A stretch of DNA of 64,000 nucleotides, from assembly GCA_029844215.1 (NCBI GenBank), contig CM056720.1, positions 33,225,711 to 33,289,710 on the forward strand, given 5' to 3'. Below are positions 46,726 to 57,300 of the stretch, piece after piece. Both the position numbers and the translations under genes were made by a program. The notes under the pieces were generated by a model. It had not been told where the DNA came from and ran no database searches. It saw only the letters and a program-made list of their open reading frames with translations. Source of the stretch: Przewalskia tangutica. Lineage: Eukaryota; Streptophyta; Magnoliopsida; Solanales; Solanaceae. Position 1 is the stretch's first letter, and every line of letters starts with the position of its first letter.

Positions 46726-49636
46726 AATACACATAGACCGAATAATATGAACACCAGGTGGATGGGGCACCAACTTCCACGTCTTATTTTCAATAAGAGC
46801 ATTATATTCGTCATCCATGACCATTTTCCAATTCGGGTCATGAAGGGTAGTCACTGAGTTACGTGGTAGGGGAGACATTAGAATTAAGATTGAAATATCG
46901 CTTTGGTTTAAAAATACCCCGTTTTCTACGAGTAACGGGCCCTTGACTCGAGATAGAATTGGACAGATTTTTGGTAATTGTCGGGTTGGCAGTAGGCCTG
47001 CTGGCCCAACAACTGGTCGAGAAACAAAATCTGGATTGAAACTTGCATTGGGCCATGACTCGGCAACAGTCCCGATACTATACTGGGACTAGGCCGAGAC
47101 AAAAGAACAACGTCGAGACCACTTGGGCCAGTAGGCAGTGGGCCTGCTGGCCGAGACGACGTTGGATCAGTCATATGTGGGCCAGCAGGTAGTGGGCTTG
47201 TTGTCGGATTTGGGTCACGGGACATCTCGGATAAATGGTGGATAATATACGGTGAGATCCCTTCATCCAAAAAATTATACGAATTAGACACTGAACTACA
47301 TAATTTAGCAAATGGAAATTGGGTTTCATCAAAAATAACATGGCGACTAATTATGATTTTGTTAGAAGATAAATCAAAATATTTTTAACCACGATGATTA
47401 GATGGATAACTCAAAAACACACAAGCGGTAGAACGGGCTTGAAGTTTGTTAATTGTAGTAGACGGGAAAAATGGATAGCATAAACACCCAAACACTCTAA
47501 GATGAGAATACGATGGATCTTTATTGTAAAGAATTTTAAGTGGGGATTGATATGCTAAACCTTTGTTATGGAGAATGTTAAGGAGATATGTAGCAATTTG
47601 TAATGCATGATGCCAAAAAGAATGAGGTAATGAAGCATGGGCTAGCAAGGTTCGGACAATATTATTAATGATACGAATTTTTCTTTCGGCCTTCCCATTT
47701 TGTGAGGACGTATGTGGACAGGAAAACCTAAAAGATATGTCATTAGTGGCACAAAAATCTCAAAACGGCCCATTATCACATTGAATGTTTTTAATTTTTC
47801 GTTCAAATTGGGTATGGATGAATGCTCTAAACTTTAAGAAGGTTGAAAAAACTTGGAAGACTTTTTAAATATAGGAAAGATCCACAAAAATTTAAAATAA
47901 TCATCCAAGAATAAAACATAATAATGATGGCCCAAAGATCCATAAATCACTATGAATAATGTCAAAATACATCAACGTAATAGAAGTAGAGGCTACAAAC
48001 GGTAATCTAACATTTTTCCCTAATGAACAAGAATGACAAATTGGAGTACTACGCGTACTCTTACAATTAAAATTATTATTTTGCAGAGAAGAAATAATAG
48101 ACGACACCCAAACGTGCATGCCACAAAGAAGGAGCAAGAGCGACAAACGTTGAAGGTGTGGCTTGACTCATGGAAATGGTGGTGGTGGTGATTGGATAAA
48201 TCTCTCCCCTACTATTACAACTCATTAGAGGTATTCCCGTCTTGAAATCCTTCACAGAAAATCTAAAAGGGTCAAAATTAACAGAAATCCAATTATCAAT
48301 GGTGAATTTTCAGACTGACACCAAATTTTTAATTAAGTTATGGGCATGAAGAATATTTTTTTTGAACGAGGTGGATGTGGGGGAGATAAATTTGTGTGAC
48401 CATAACCACGAGTCGGAATTAAATGATCATTACCAACAATTATACCACGATTGTCGCTCAAATTGAAATAAGACGAGAGAGTACATGGTGTGGATGTCAT
48501 GTGAGAAGTTACACCGGTGTCCATATTCCAATCTGCGTCCGGGGATTTAATCCAAGTGTATGCATCGCGACTTCGATATCTGTGGGCGTCGAACTACCGT
48601 TGGGCCCGCAACAACGAAGGCCTAGCAGGCTGTTGTTTGACCTGAGAATTCGAAAAATCGGGCCTCTGAAAGTTAGCCAGTTGGCTAGATAAGGTGGGAT
48701 GGGCATATTGGGCCTCTGGCCCAGCCCCACGACCAGTTGACCCAAGGTTGCAGCCAGTGGTTCGGCAACCCACTGTTCCTTCCACCGCCACCGCCGCCAC
48801 TGTTCCGACCACCACCACCACTGTCGCGGTTGTTCGTCGCAATTTTTGCCACCATTTTTATGATTTTAACCCTTTTCGACCGTGTCTCTAGGGCACAGTT
48901 GAATGTAGATATCATGAACGCAAGGTGTAGGATACCAGTTTGCCACCACCGTTACAGTTTTGGCTAGAATTATCCGAGAACGAGTGAGGGTCATATGACA
49001 TGGCCATCATCATGACGGATTTTGCTCCGGTAGTTGCCTTTTTAGCCAAGCTGGCCTCTTCTAATGTGAGCATGGAATGAGCCTGGTAGAACGGTGAGAT
49101 ATGATTACTTTGACGAAGAAACGTCCCAACGCCATTATTGGCCTCAGATAGGCCTGCAAATCTGAAGAACAAGACGATCATTGGTGATGGGCGCACCAAC
49201 GTTTTTGAGTTGATCCTCCAATTCCTTCAGCCTTCTACAATAGGCTGATACATTCAGAAAATACTCCATGTTGGCATGGAAAATTCCAACACGGGAATTT
49301 TTGTTAGCTTAAAATATATCACGCACCCTATTTCAAGTTTCCATCGTCGTGGCGTCAGGTTCAATAATCGTCTGCAAGAGGTCTGTAGAGATAGTGAAAT
49401 AAATTCACTGGAGAACAGTAGCATCAAGGGTTGTCCATAACACAGAGTCATCCTCAGGGTAGGCACTTTTTCCTTGCATATTACCGAGGGGATGATGTGA
49501 TGTGAGCGTGCGTGAACCTTAAATAATTTCGCCCACGTCGCATATTGGACGTTTTCATTTCAAGAACAATAGGGATGTGATTCTTGATGTTGGAGACTGT
49601 AAGGGCTAGGTGAAATGTGGTCTTTGAGGTAGACAT
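46726..49636 (-). pseudogene. C3 gag-pol, N-terminal half
   Basis: The minus-strand ATG at 49636 starts a copia gag (VSNIKNHIPIVLEM; later GVGTFLRQSNHISPFYQAHS and LTLEEASLAKKA, UBN2-type), followed by a Gly-rich basic stretch (about 48860-48790). The protease region shows MDTGVTSHMTSTPCTLSSY (48524), then GIIVGNDHLIP. Integrase: CHSCSLGKNVRLPF, YFDIIHSDLW, FWHHALQIATYLLNILHNK, HLRVFGCLCYPFFPS. RT begins MVMDDEYNALIENKTWKLV and stops at the GTAAA site (46725). Frameshifts are frequent. The remaining RT and RNase H are at 19000-20371. Confidence 0.87.
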
Positions 49637-49772
49637 AATGAAAGAACAAGTGAAGAATTAGGATTTTGGAAAAAAAAATATTTAAAGGGAGGTGGGATTA
49701 TGGTCGTCGACCACTATTCACTCCGAGCAGCGGAAGGAGAAATATTTGGAGAAGGAAAAGTTTTTCCTAGAC

Positions 49773-49784
49773 TGTTGATACCAT
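49773..49784 (-). promoter_or_regulatory. primer binding site of C3 (tRNA-Met)
   Basis: Minus-strand TGGTATCAACAG directly abuts the 5' LTR at 49785, the standard Ty1/copia arrangement. Confidence 0.88.
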
Positions 49785-49987
49785 GAAAAAAATAATCCCT
49801 TGATTATTTTCATTAATAAAGAGAGGTATATATACATTTACACAATTCCTAAATATGAAAAATAACTCTTAACTTTTCCTACTCTAATTCTAATAGTTTT
49901 TCCTAAAACAAGACTAATACCACAATTACACTTGTACAATAATTCTACAATTTATGGAGACAAATTCGGACCATGACTGGTCTTTCA
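49785..49987 (-). repeat. 5' LTR of C3
   Basis: Plus-strand TGAAAAAAATAATCCC to GGTCTTTCA, 203 bp, with CTTTT at 49988-49992. Nearly all of the 3' LTR aligns, but about 24 bp near the U3 start present in the 3' LTR (18958-18980) are missing here. Confidence 0.88.
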
Positions 49988-50248
49988 CTTTTGGTAGATC
50001 CAACTCTTATCTTTATTCTCAGGCCATAGAAGTTAAAGTAAAACTTTAGAGGGAAAAACAAAAACAAAAAGAGCCTTTAATATTTAATTAAGAAGTAGCA
50101 ATTTACACTTTACCAATCAGGTAATAGTAACATGAGACATGTACAAAATCGCGATATGATGATACTTGTATTCCATTATCTAACAGTTTCATCTCTACAC
50201 AAATAGGACCTACGCTTCTACTGGAGACACCAAGCAAAAGTTTAGGTG

Positions 50249-53104
50249 TTATCTTGCAGGAACAATTTGAAGAATCTGTTCTGCTTGATCAGGGAAGAAA
50301 GTTACAAATAGAAGTGCACCTGAAACATCAGTCAATCCTTTATCAAATGAACAAGACAAAATACAACGTCAATGAATTTAAGTTATATACACTTAAAAGA
50401 AATTTTACACTTACAGTGCAATTTAACTGGCTAGCTACAAGAAGTTATTTCTTTATTTTTCAAGTTACCATATTGATCTTGCTAGAAGAGTTACCTCTTG
50501 CGATATGTTAACTAATTTGATGGCGTAAAAAAAATCTACATGCACAAAAGTTAAACTCTTTAGAGGAAGTATTGAAGATGTATCCATATAGAACTTACAG
50601 ATAAGCACAGTTCCAAGAACTGCTGAAATCTTGCCCTGTATGGTAACCAGACCAGCTTTCCCAGCATCTTGCAGTTCTTTCGAACCGACAGAATCAAATG
50701 TTCCTAAAAAGGACAATCATATTGATCTAGTTCATAAAGACAAGTTTTAAATTTGAAGTGTTAACGTCAGGTTTTAGTGTTTTACCAGGTTTTAGTGTTT
50801 TACCACCTGATGTTATGCATGCTATGTTCTCATAACCTGCTCCTTCTAATCTCTGGGCAGCAGCTGCGGACCTTAAGGATTTCAGGAAAAACGACGATTA
50901 GCACAAGTTAAGAGATCAGGTAAGTTGTCATCAAAAGTAATAGTTAAAAATTAACAGACCACACAACATTTTAGAACTCAGATGGCACATAAAATGACCA
51001 AACTGAATTTCAATGATAATTGCAAGAAAAAATAATGATCAAATTCCTCTGTACTATTCAGTAAGGATCTCGATAGAGAAAAACTCTACCTATCACAAGA
51101 ATGTGATGAGATAAGATAATATAATGCTCCAACTAAGCATTCAGAATTTAAGTTGAGCACAACTAATCATACAGACAAATGTATGATGCATAGCACAATT
51201 ACGAGCAGATAAATGAAAGAGAACTGTCTGTAACCAGGAAGTGACAGGGAGAATAGCCTCTTGCAAAAAAGGTAAAGTAGCGTAGAGTTGACCCGAAATG
51301 GTCCGACCTTTTCCTGAAGCACGTACATAGCAGGAATCTTAATGCACCGGGCTACCCTTTATTGCCTCTTAGGAAATAATGAATCAACTGTATCAGCACA
51401 AATCTCCCCACCGACTCTTACGCAGAGCACACAGACAGATGTTCACTCTCTCACTTATTCATCCACAAAATATTGTTAAAATTTCTTTCGTTTAAACATG
51501 TACTTTGTCAAGCAACATGTGAAGAAATATTATACAATTCAACACACTTGTCTTCGCAGTGTTATCAACTCCTGTAAGACGGTGCTTGCTATTCTATTTA
51601 CATGATTTTTGAGAGAGCACCAAAATGGAGATTAGGCTAGGCATTTCATTTTCATAATTCTGTATTTGGTGTAGTTCAATCAAAATGAAGATAATTTCAC
51701 TTGGAATATTAACCCCTGAACTGACCTAACAGTAACCAGAAAATAAACTTACCTTAGACCCTCTTCTTGACAGACTAGTAGCAGCTTACTTTCAGGAGAA
51801 AATTGGCTTTTAATAGATTGCACAAACTCAGGATTGGGCTTAGTAAATGGCAATCAAAAAAATAAACCAGCAAAATTGTTGTGCAGCTGCCTCTTTACTA
51901 TAGTCCCTGCAGAAAACAAAAAGGCACAAATCAATTCACAAGAGAATACCAATGCAGCAACCCCTCTCCCCCGACCTCACCGGTTAAGAAGTAACCATAG
52001 AAACAAGAAATCCACTATTTATTTTTATATTCTTATTAACTAGATTTTTTATACCTAGGAAAATACAATTTCTTATTTCTAACAACACTTTCATTCACTC
52101 GTCTTGCTACTTTCCTGGCCAGGTCAATAAAGTGACAGCATTCTCCTTAGAAGAAAACAAAGTCATGGGATTCTTCTTTTCTTTTTTTAATTAAAAAATG
52201 GATTTCTTTGAACCTATACGTGATTTTGTTTTAGTTTTTCTAGGATCTAACCTTATATTAAGGAATCTAGGAATGGTATTACATCCCAATTAAAGTTATT
52301 CTGCCTTTTGTACGACAAGAGCTGGATATTTGGAGTGTGAACAATATACCATATTTGGAGTGTAACCAAGAATAGGATGAATCTCGAAATGATACAATGA
52401 AAAAAGATGTAGAGCCTAAATCAATATCAAAAACGTCCAAGACCACATAACGAGACAACAGTCCATTTCCTCCTAACAAAAACAACTAAGATAGAGCAGC
52501 AGTAATATGATTTACTTACCTAAGTCATTATCTGTGTTCTCAACAAAGAGTGGTACATGATAGCAGTTTTTGATATGAGCTCTCTCAAATTGAGTTTTGT
52601 CACGCACATCTACTACTGCGTATCCCTCAACAGCTACAAGTTTCTTCGCCTCGTCAGCATTAACAAATTCAACTTCTGCTTTAATTTGAAAAGCTCTCCT
52701 CCTAAGAGGTTTCGTTCCTCGATATTTGACAACCAACAAAGATGTGCTGAAATACACACACATCCCCAACTTGTATAATGAGGGTACAAAATGACATCTA
52801 AAACAAAAGTATTCCCGTCATACCCAAAAGTACCAAGTAGAAAACTTTCTGAAACAACTACGTAGGTAAACATATCAATGTGTAAAACGTAATAATAGAC
52901 ATAAAAAGAGGGAGGGAGAACAAATGGAATAGTCTGAAATCAAATGCAAGAAACTGAACTGTTCTATTTTTTATTGTAGACGTTCTAAGATAGCTAATGT
53001 AAAGCTTAAAGGCAGAAAGTAATAGTATGAATGAAGAGAAAGAAAGGTATAGTGTACCTCCGAGAAGAGAGTAATGAAGGAGAATAGCAACTAATCCCTG
53101 CCAT
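50249..53104 (-). CDS. STR9: STR9-like chloroplast rhodanese-domain protein, six exons, in-frame TGA in exon 3
   Basis: Exons on the minus strand: 53104-53058, 52746-52520, 51906-51753, 50871-50786, 50703-50599, 50319-50249. All introns are GT-AG and the phases agree, giving 229 codons plus TAA. The N-terminus MAGISCYSPSLLSSRS is Ser-rich and looks like a chloroplast transit peptide. The rhodanese domain follows: VEFVNADEAKKLVAVEGYAV, VDVRDKTQFERAHI, then LLLVCQEEGLRSAAAAQRL with the candidate catalytic Cys137. The C-terminus has SVGSKELQDAGKAGLVTIQG and a hydrophobic stretch (GTVLICALLFVTFF), suggesting membrane anchoring. It resembles Arabidopsis At2g42220 in length and order. Two oddities: codon 109 is TGA (51854-51856) where Gly is expected, and the active-site loop has an extra Glu. 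Either a pseudogene allele or a sequence error. Confidence 0.88.
51245..51360 (+). mobile_element. degenerate Au-type SINE fragment in STR9 intron 3
   Basis: AGCCTCTTGCAAAAAAGG, GTTGACCCGAAATGGTCCGA and AATGCACCGGGCTACCCTTT follow the order of the Au SINE 3' part seen (opposite strand) at 61795-61901. The tRNA-like head is missing or decayed. No clear target duplication was found. Confidence 0.6.
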
Positions 53105-54303
53105 CTCTACACTGTTACTTAATTCCCCCCACACACAGTGTTCATGTTCATAGTTTTCTTGTCTTGGTTATGGTAACAAGAAATTTAAGAGAGTGAATAG
53201 GGTTCTGCCACGTGGAAACAAAAAATGAACTGGATTAGATGCTCTACTTTTTCCACAAACTGCAACTTAACAGGACCTTAGCTTAACAACTGCATTCAAG
53301 TCTCATATAACAAGTTGCTTTATCCCTCCAATTAAATATTATATCAGCTTTTTAAGATTTGAAAGAAAAAAATAAGAATTCAAAAACGAAAAGGAAAAAA
53401 AAAGTCAAATGGCTGTTTGTAATATTGAATTACCACTGTAACAAAACAGGGATCTAATGTAAAAACCTATTTTAACTTTAAAATGTTGTAGATTCTTAAA
53501 ATACCAAAATTACCCTTGACGCATCAATAGAATATTCCTTCATATCTAATGTTGATTTTCTCGCTCAAACACAAACGGAGTTTTGAAAGTTTATGGGAAA
53601 ATGGGCCCAAAAATAACGGAGTGAATCCACAAGCTGACCATTATGAAATTGAGATCAAAGCAGATATGAATTTTATATAATATACAGGATGTTAGTTTCA
53701 CCTTCGAAAACGGATTATGTTAAAATAATAGAATTCAGTCTCCACCTTGTAAATGAAGTGACCTGTTCATATCATCCATGTACAACATTAACATAAGAGA
53801 CGGAGAACACCAATATTAAATGCTAAAGTAATTAGCAACCTAAAGTGAAGTATGTATACTGTATAATCAAAACCAAGCCTCAGGGGAGGGGAACAAATGC
53901 AGGTTCCATGAAAACAAAGATTGAATATGAAAAGAAATGCATTTAGAATTCACATTGATTGTGACCACTTCTACAAAATACTGACTTCTCTTCAGCATCT
54001 CTTATTTGTATACAGGAACCCAACTGCCAAAGCAAACAAATGCTAAATTTCAGAACCTAGTAAGTCGGGAAAAATGGATAACCTAATGTAAAAAACATAC
54101 AAGCTACCATATTAGTACATGAACTAAAATCTGCACAACAGTTACAACTTGTTCATAGCTGCAGAGGCTATTGCATTGAACTCTCAGCTGCCTCCAAAAG
54201 AAATGGCAAAAGAGGAACTTGCATGGCTGAAACTAAAATCTACAGGAAAGTCAAGTGTTTCTGCTACTCCTTGCAATACTGCTTTACGATCAGTGTAGCA
54301 CTC
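53105..54303. other. intergenic region between the TBCC-domain gene and STR9 (STR9 promoter side)
   Basis: About 1.2 kb between two genes that both read leftwards. It must hold the 3' end of the TBCC gene and the STR9 promoter. The bases just upstream of the STR9 ATG are pyrimidine/purine mixed with a CCCCCCACACACAG patch at 53125. I see no clear TATA box, repeat or open frame. Confidence 0.55.
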
Positions 54304-57300
54304 TTAATCATTTTGAAGAAAGTACAATTGTCGTATATTTCCTGAAGCTGTCAAATTATGGGAGAACAGGTAAGAGAGAAGGTGCAAACTAGTTTCCATA
54401 ACACAGATGATTAAACCATAACAATTAGTACCATATAACCAGTCTTTAAAGCACCCATGGAGAGCTGTTGTTAATTCCTTTTTCCGGCTCTCTTCAAGGT
54501 CGGCTTCCCGCAAAATCTGCTTAAGATCCTCCAAGTTTTTCTGCTGAAAGGAAAAGTACGAATGGTGACTTGGCAAAAGTTCGACAATGATACCATAGTA
54601 AACACACATTATAAAATATTATAATCGGAAATGCAGAAGTTTTTCATCATACATTTTTCTGCTTCGATGCCATGTAAGCATCAGGTAAAGGGAATGGATT
54701 GTCTTTTGTTGACTCAGATTGCTCACCTTCAGACCAGTTAGGAATCTGTGACATGGAGATGTATCCATATTAGCATGTAAAAGGAATTTAATACTGAAAT
54801 AATCATCAGAGCAACAGATTTCAGCAAACGTTTTTTCCTCGAGAGAATAGGGAGGAGCTCAGTTTCGCAAACTAACAATGGCTAAACACGAATGGACATG
54901 GATGTAATACTATGGGAATTGAAAAATGAAACTCAAAATATGAACTTGTCTCTAGTTTGTCTAAACATACCAGAAAGTTAGTGAATTGATCAGGATCTAC
55001 ACGGCTGGCAGATTCAGTCTGCACATCAGAGACACCTGCAGGATGTGACAGCAAATCATGGGGATCAACAATCCCAAGAGCCACGGGTTCATCCCATTTG
55101 TTGATGGCTGGGTCAATACCAACTCCATTCAGGTGCTCCTCCAGTTGAGGGTAAAAAATGTTGTATGGAGCCACCTATTAAACATGAAAGCCACTAGAAT
55201 CTAAGATTCCGTGAAATGTTAATTCTATATCTAATTGCATGCTGTCACAATCGATAAAATGGAAGTCTGGTAACTAATAATGCATATAATGAGGAAAATA
55301 CTTAACACTCCACTGTAAACCCTTTACATTTGATTATAAAAATAGAAGATATGCATTAACAGATCCCCAGTCAGCTGAGGAAAATATTTCGTTCATATAT
55401 GACATAGTATTCTTAATTCGTGGATCTTTAGATAAAAGAGCCACCAAGTCAAGAACATTTCATAATAGCAATATGTATCCAATAAAAACTACTGCAGAGA
55501 GATTAAATCTGCTGAAATGCACCAGCCATTTCACAGCCAGCTAAAAGATGGGTACAAAATATAATGTCACAGGTATGACAGTGCAGCAAAAATCACTGTT
55601 TTTTTATTGTTATGATAAACCCCACTAGCCACAAGCCAAACCGTAGAATTTTCCCAATTTACTCCACTGGTGACCCAAACTCTAAATCTCATGGTTGGAG
55701 TTCGAAAGCCATTTTCACTAGGCTATCCTTCTCTGTCATAGGCAAAATCACTGTCTAGATTTCTCTATCTTTAGCAACTTGTTCATGGTTTAAACAGATG
55801 CCAGTGAATCTGGTAATATAAAAGTAGAATACACCAAGAACGCCAAAAGTTAAGATTTTCATCTTTGGCACTTGATATTATACCTCATGCCAAAATTTAG
55901 TATCCCGAACTTCTCAATTGCATTGACAGTCTATTCCACTTAACACATATTTCCCTCCATCAAATATTATGAAATCCATCTCCAGTGCTCCACCATTTCA
56001 AGAAAATTACCACACCATTTCAAGAAAATTACCAGACAAAATAGCAGTTCAAACCTGTCAATAGCGTTAGATTGATAGACATACACTTAGAACACACTTA
56101 AATCCGTCATGAGTGTGCAGTAAGAGATTTCGGCCCAACACAACGCAACTTGGGCCCAACGGTGGGAAATTTTAATCAGCAACGGCCCCATTCTTCATTT
56201 AGCCACGGAGAAACTGAAAGCCCAGCTTTGGGCCAGAATTTCAATTATTATAAACCAGCAAAAAAGAAGGCCCTCTTTAAATCAAATTTTCCCAAGCCCA
56301 TCATTAAAAAACGGAATGCGACAAGGACACTGTCAGACCCCCGTCAAAGTCTAAATGCAAATAATCCTTTAATCGACAGTTCCCCATCAATTTACAAACG
56401 CTGCAGCGTTGATTTTGAATACAACAACACCTGAGATGCCTTCCGATGCCGACGAGGCAGAGTTTGAAGCAAACTCCTTCATTAACAATCTCAGAGGTCT
56501 CTCCCATCATCTCCATTGTCAAGAATTGGTTAACAGCTCTAATTTGCTCAGAAACAGATACATACACTGAATCTTTCCCTCTTTCTTGGCATGAAGGTGG
56601 TAACCCAGATTTGCTTGGTAATCACCATGGTATTCAACAACCTACAGTAGTTGAAACCTCCAAATGGACAAAATTAGTAATGGGTAAAGCATGCAAGGCT
56701 TTCAGAATCATGTATCAGGTTTCGAGCATGAAAATTTTGATCTGATAATGAGAATGGATCAGAAAAGGCTAGACCTACTGAAGAAAAGGGGTGACTCAAA
56801 CAGTAAGGGCAAAGGGAAGAGGAAAGGAGAAATAGAAGTTCAAAACATAATTTGTAGAATCAATTATGATGGGAGAAACAAAAACGACAGGGACAGGCAT
56901 GGCAAGTTGTTGATCAGATGAAAGTAAGAATTCTTAGTTGGAACATTCGGGGGTTAAATGATGGGAGGAAAAGGAATACTATTAAGTCACTGCTTCGTAA
57001 GTGGAAAACAGACATCCTGTGTCTCCAAGAAACCAAAATGGAGTCTTTAACAAATAGTTTGATAGATCAGATATGGGGGAACAGATGGGCTGGCTGGGCT
57101 GAGTTGAAAGCAAGCGGCACTAGAAGTGGCATCATCATAGTGTGGAATAAAAGATTGTGGAAATGCATTGATTCTCATCAAGGTTGCTTTACACTGACTT
57201 GCTTTCTTGAAAGTTTACAGGAGGAATTTAGATGGGGTTTCACGGGTGTCTATGGCCCTCATAGTGATATAGAGATGGAGGAGTTCAGGCGGGAATTGGG

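Larger units (their letters stand above)
18760..49987 (-). mobile_element. C3: Ty1/copia element split by a 26-kb nest
   Basis: The 3' LTR (18760-18986) and 5' LTR (49785-49987) are both minus strand, with the family ends TGAAA...TTTCA. The 5-bp direct repeat CTTTT lies just outside both, at 18755-18759 and 49988-49992, so these are the two ends of one insertion. Coding parts lie at 46726-49636 (gag, protease, integrase, start of RT) and 19000-20371 (rest of RT, RNase H). The interval 20377-46720 is a later Ty3-type insertion bounded by GTAAA. The element landed about 260 bp downstream of the STR9-like stop codon. Confidence 0.92.

Noticed and set aside
54264..54347. Alternative longer last exon of the TBCC gene ending at 54264
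   Set aside because: It needs a phase that does not match the donor at 54432; the phase-1 reading gives the expected tail ending at 54304.
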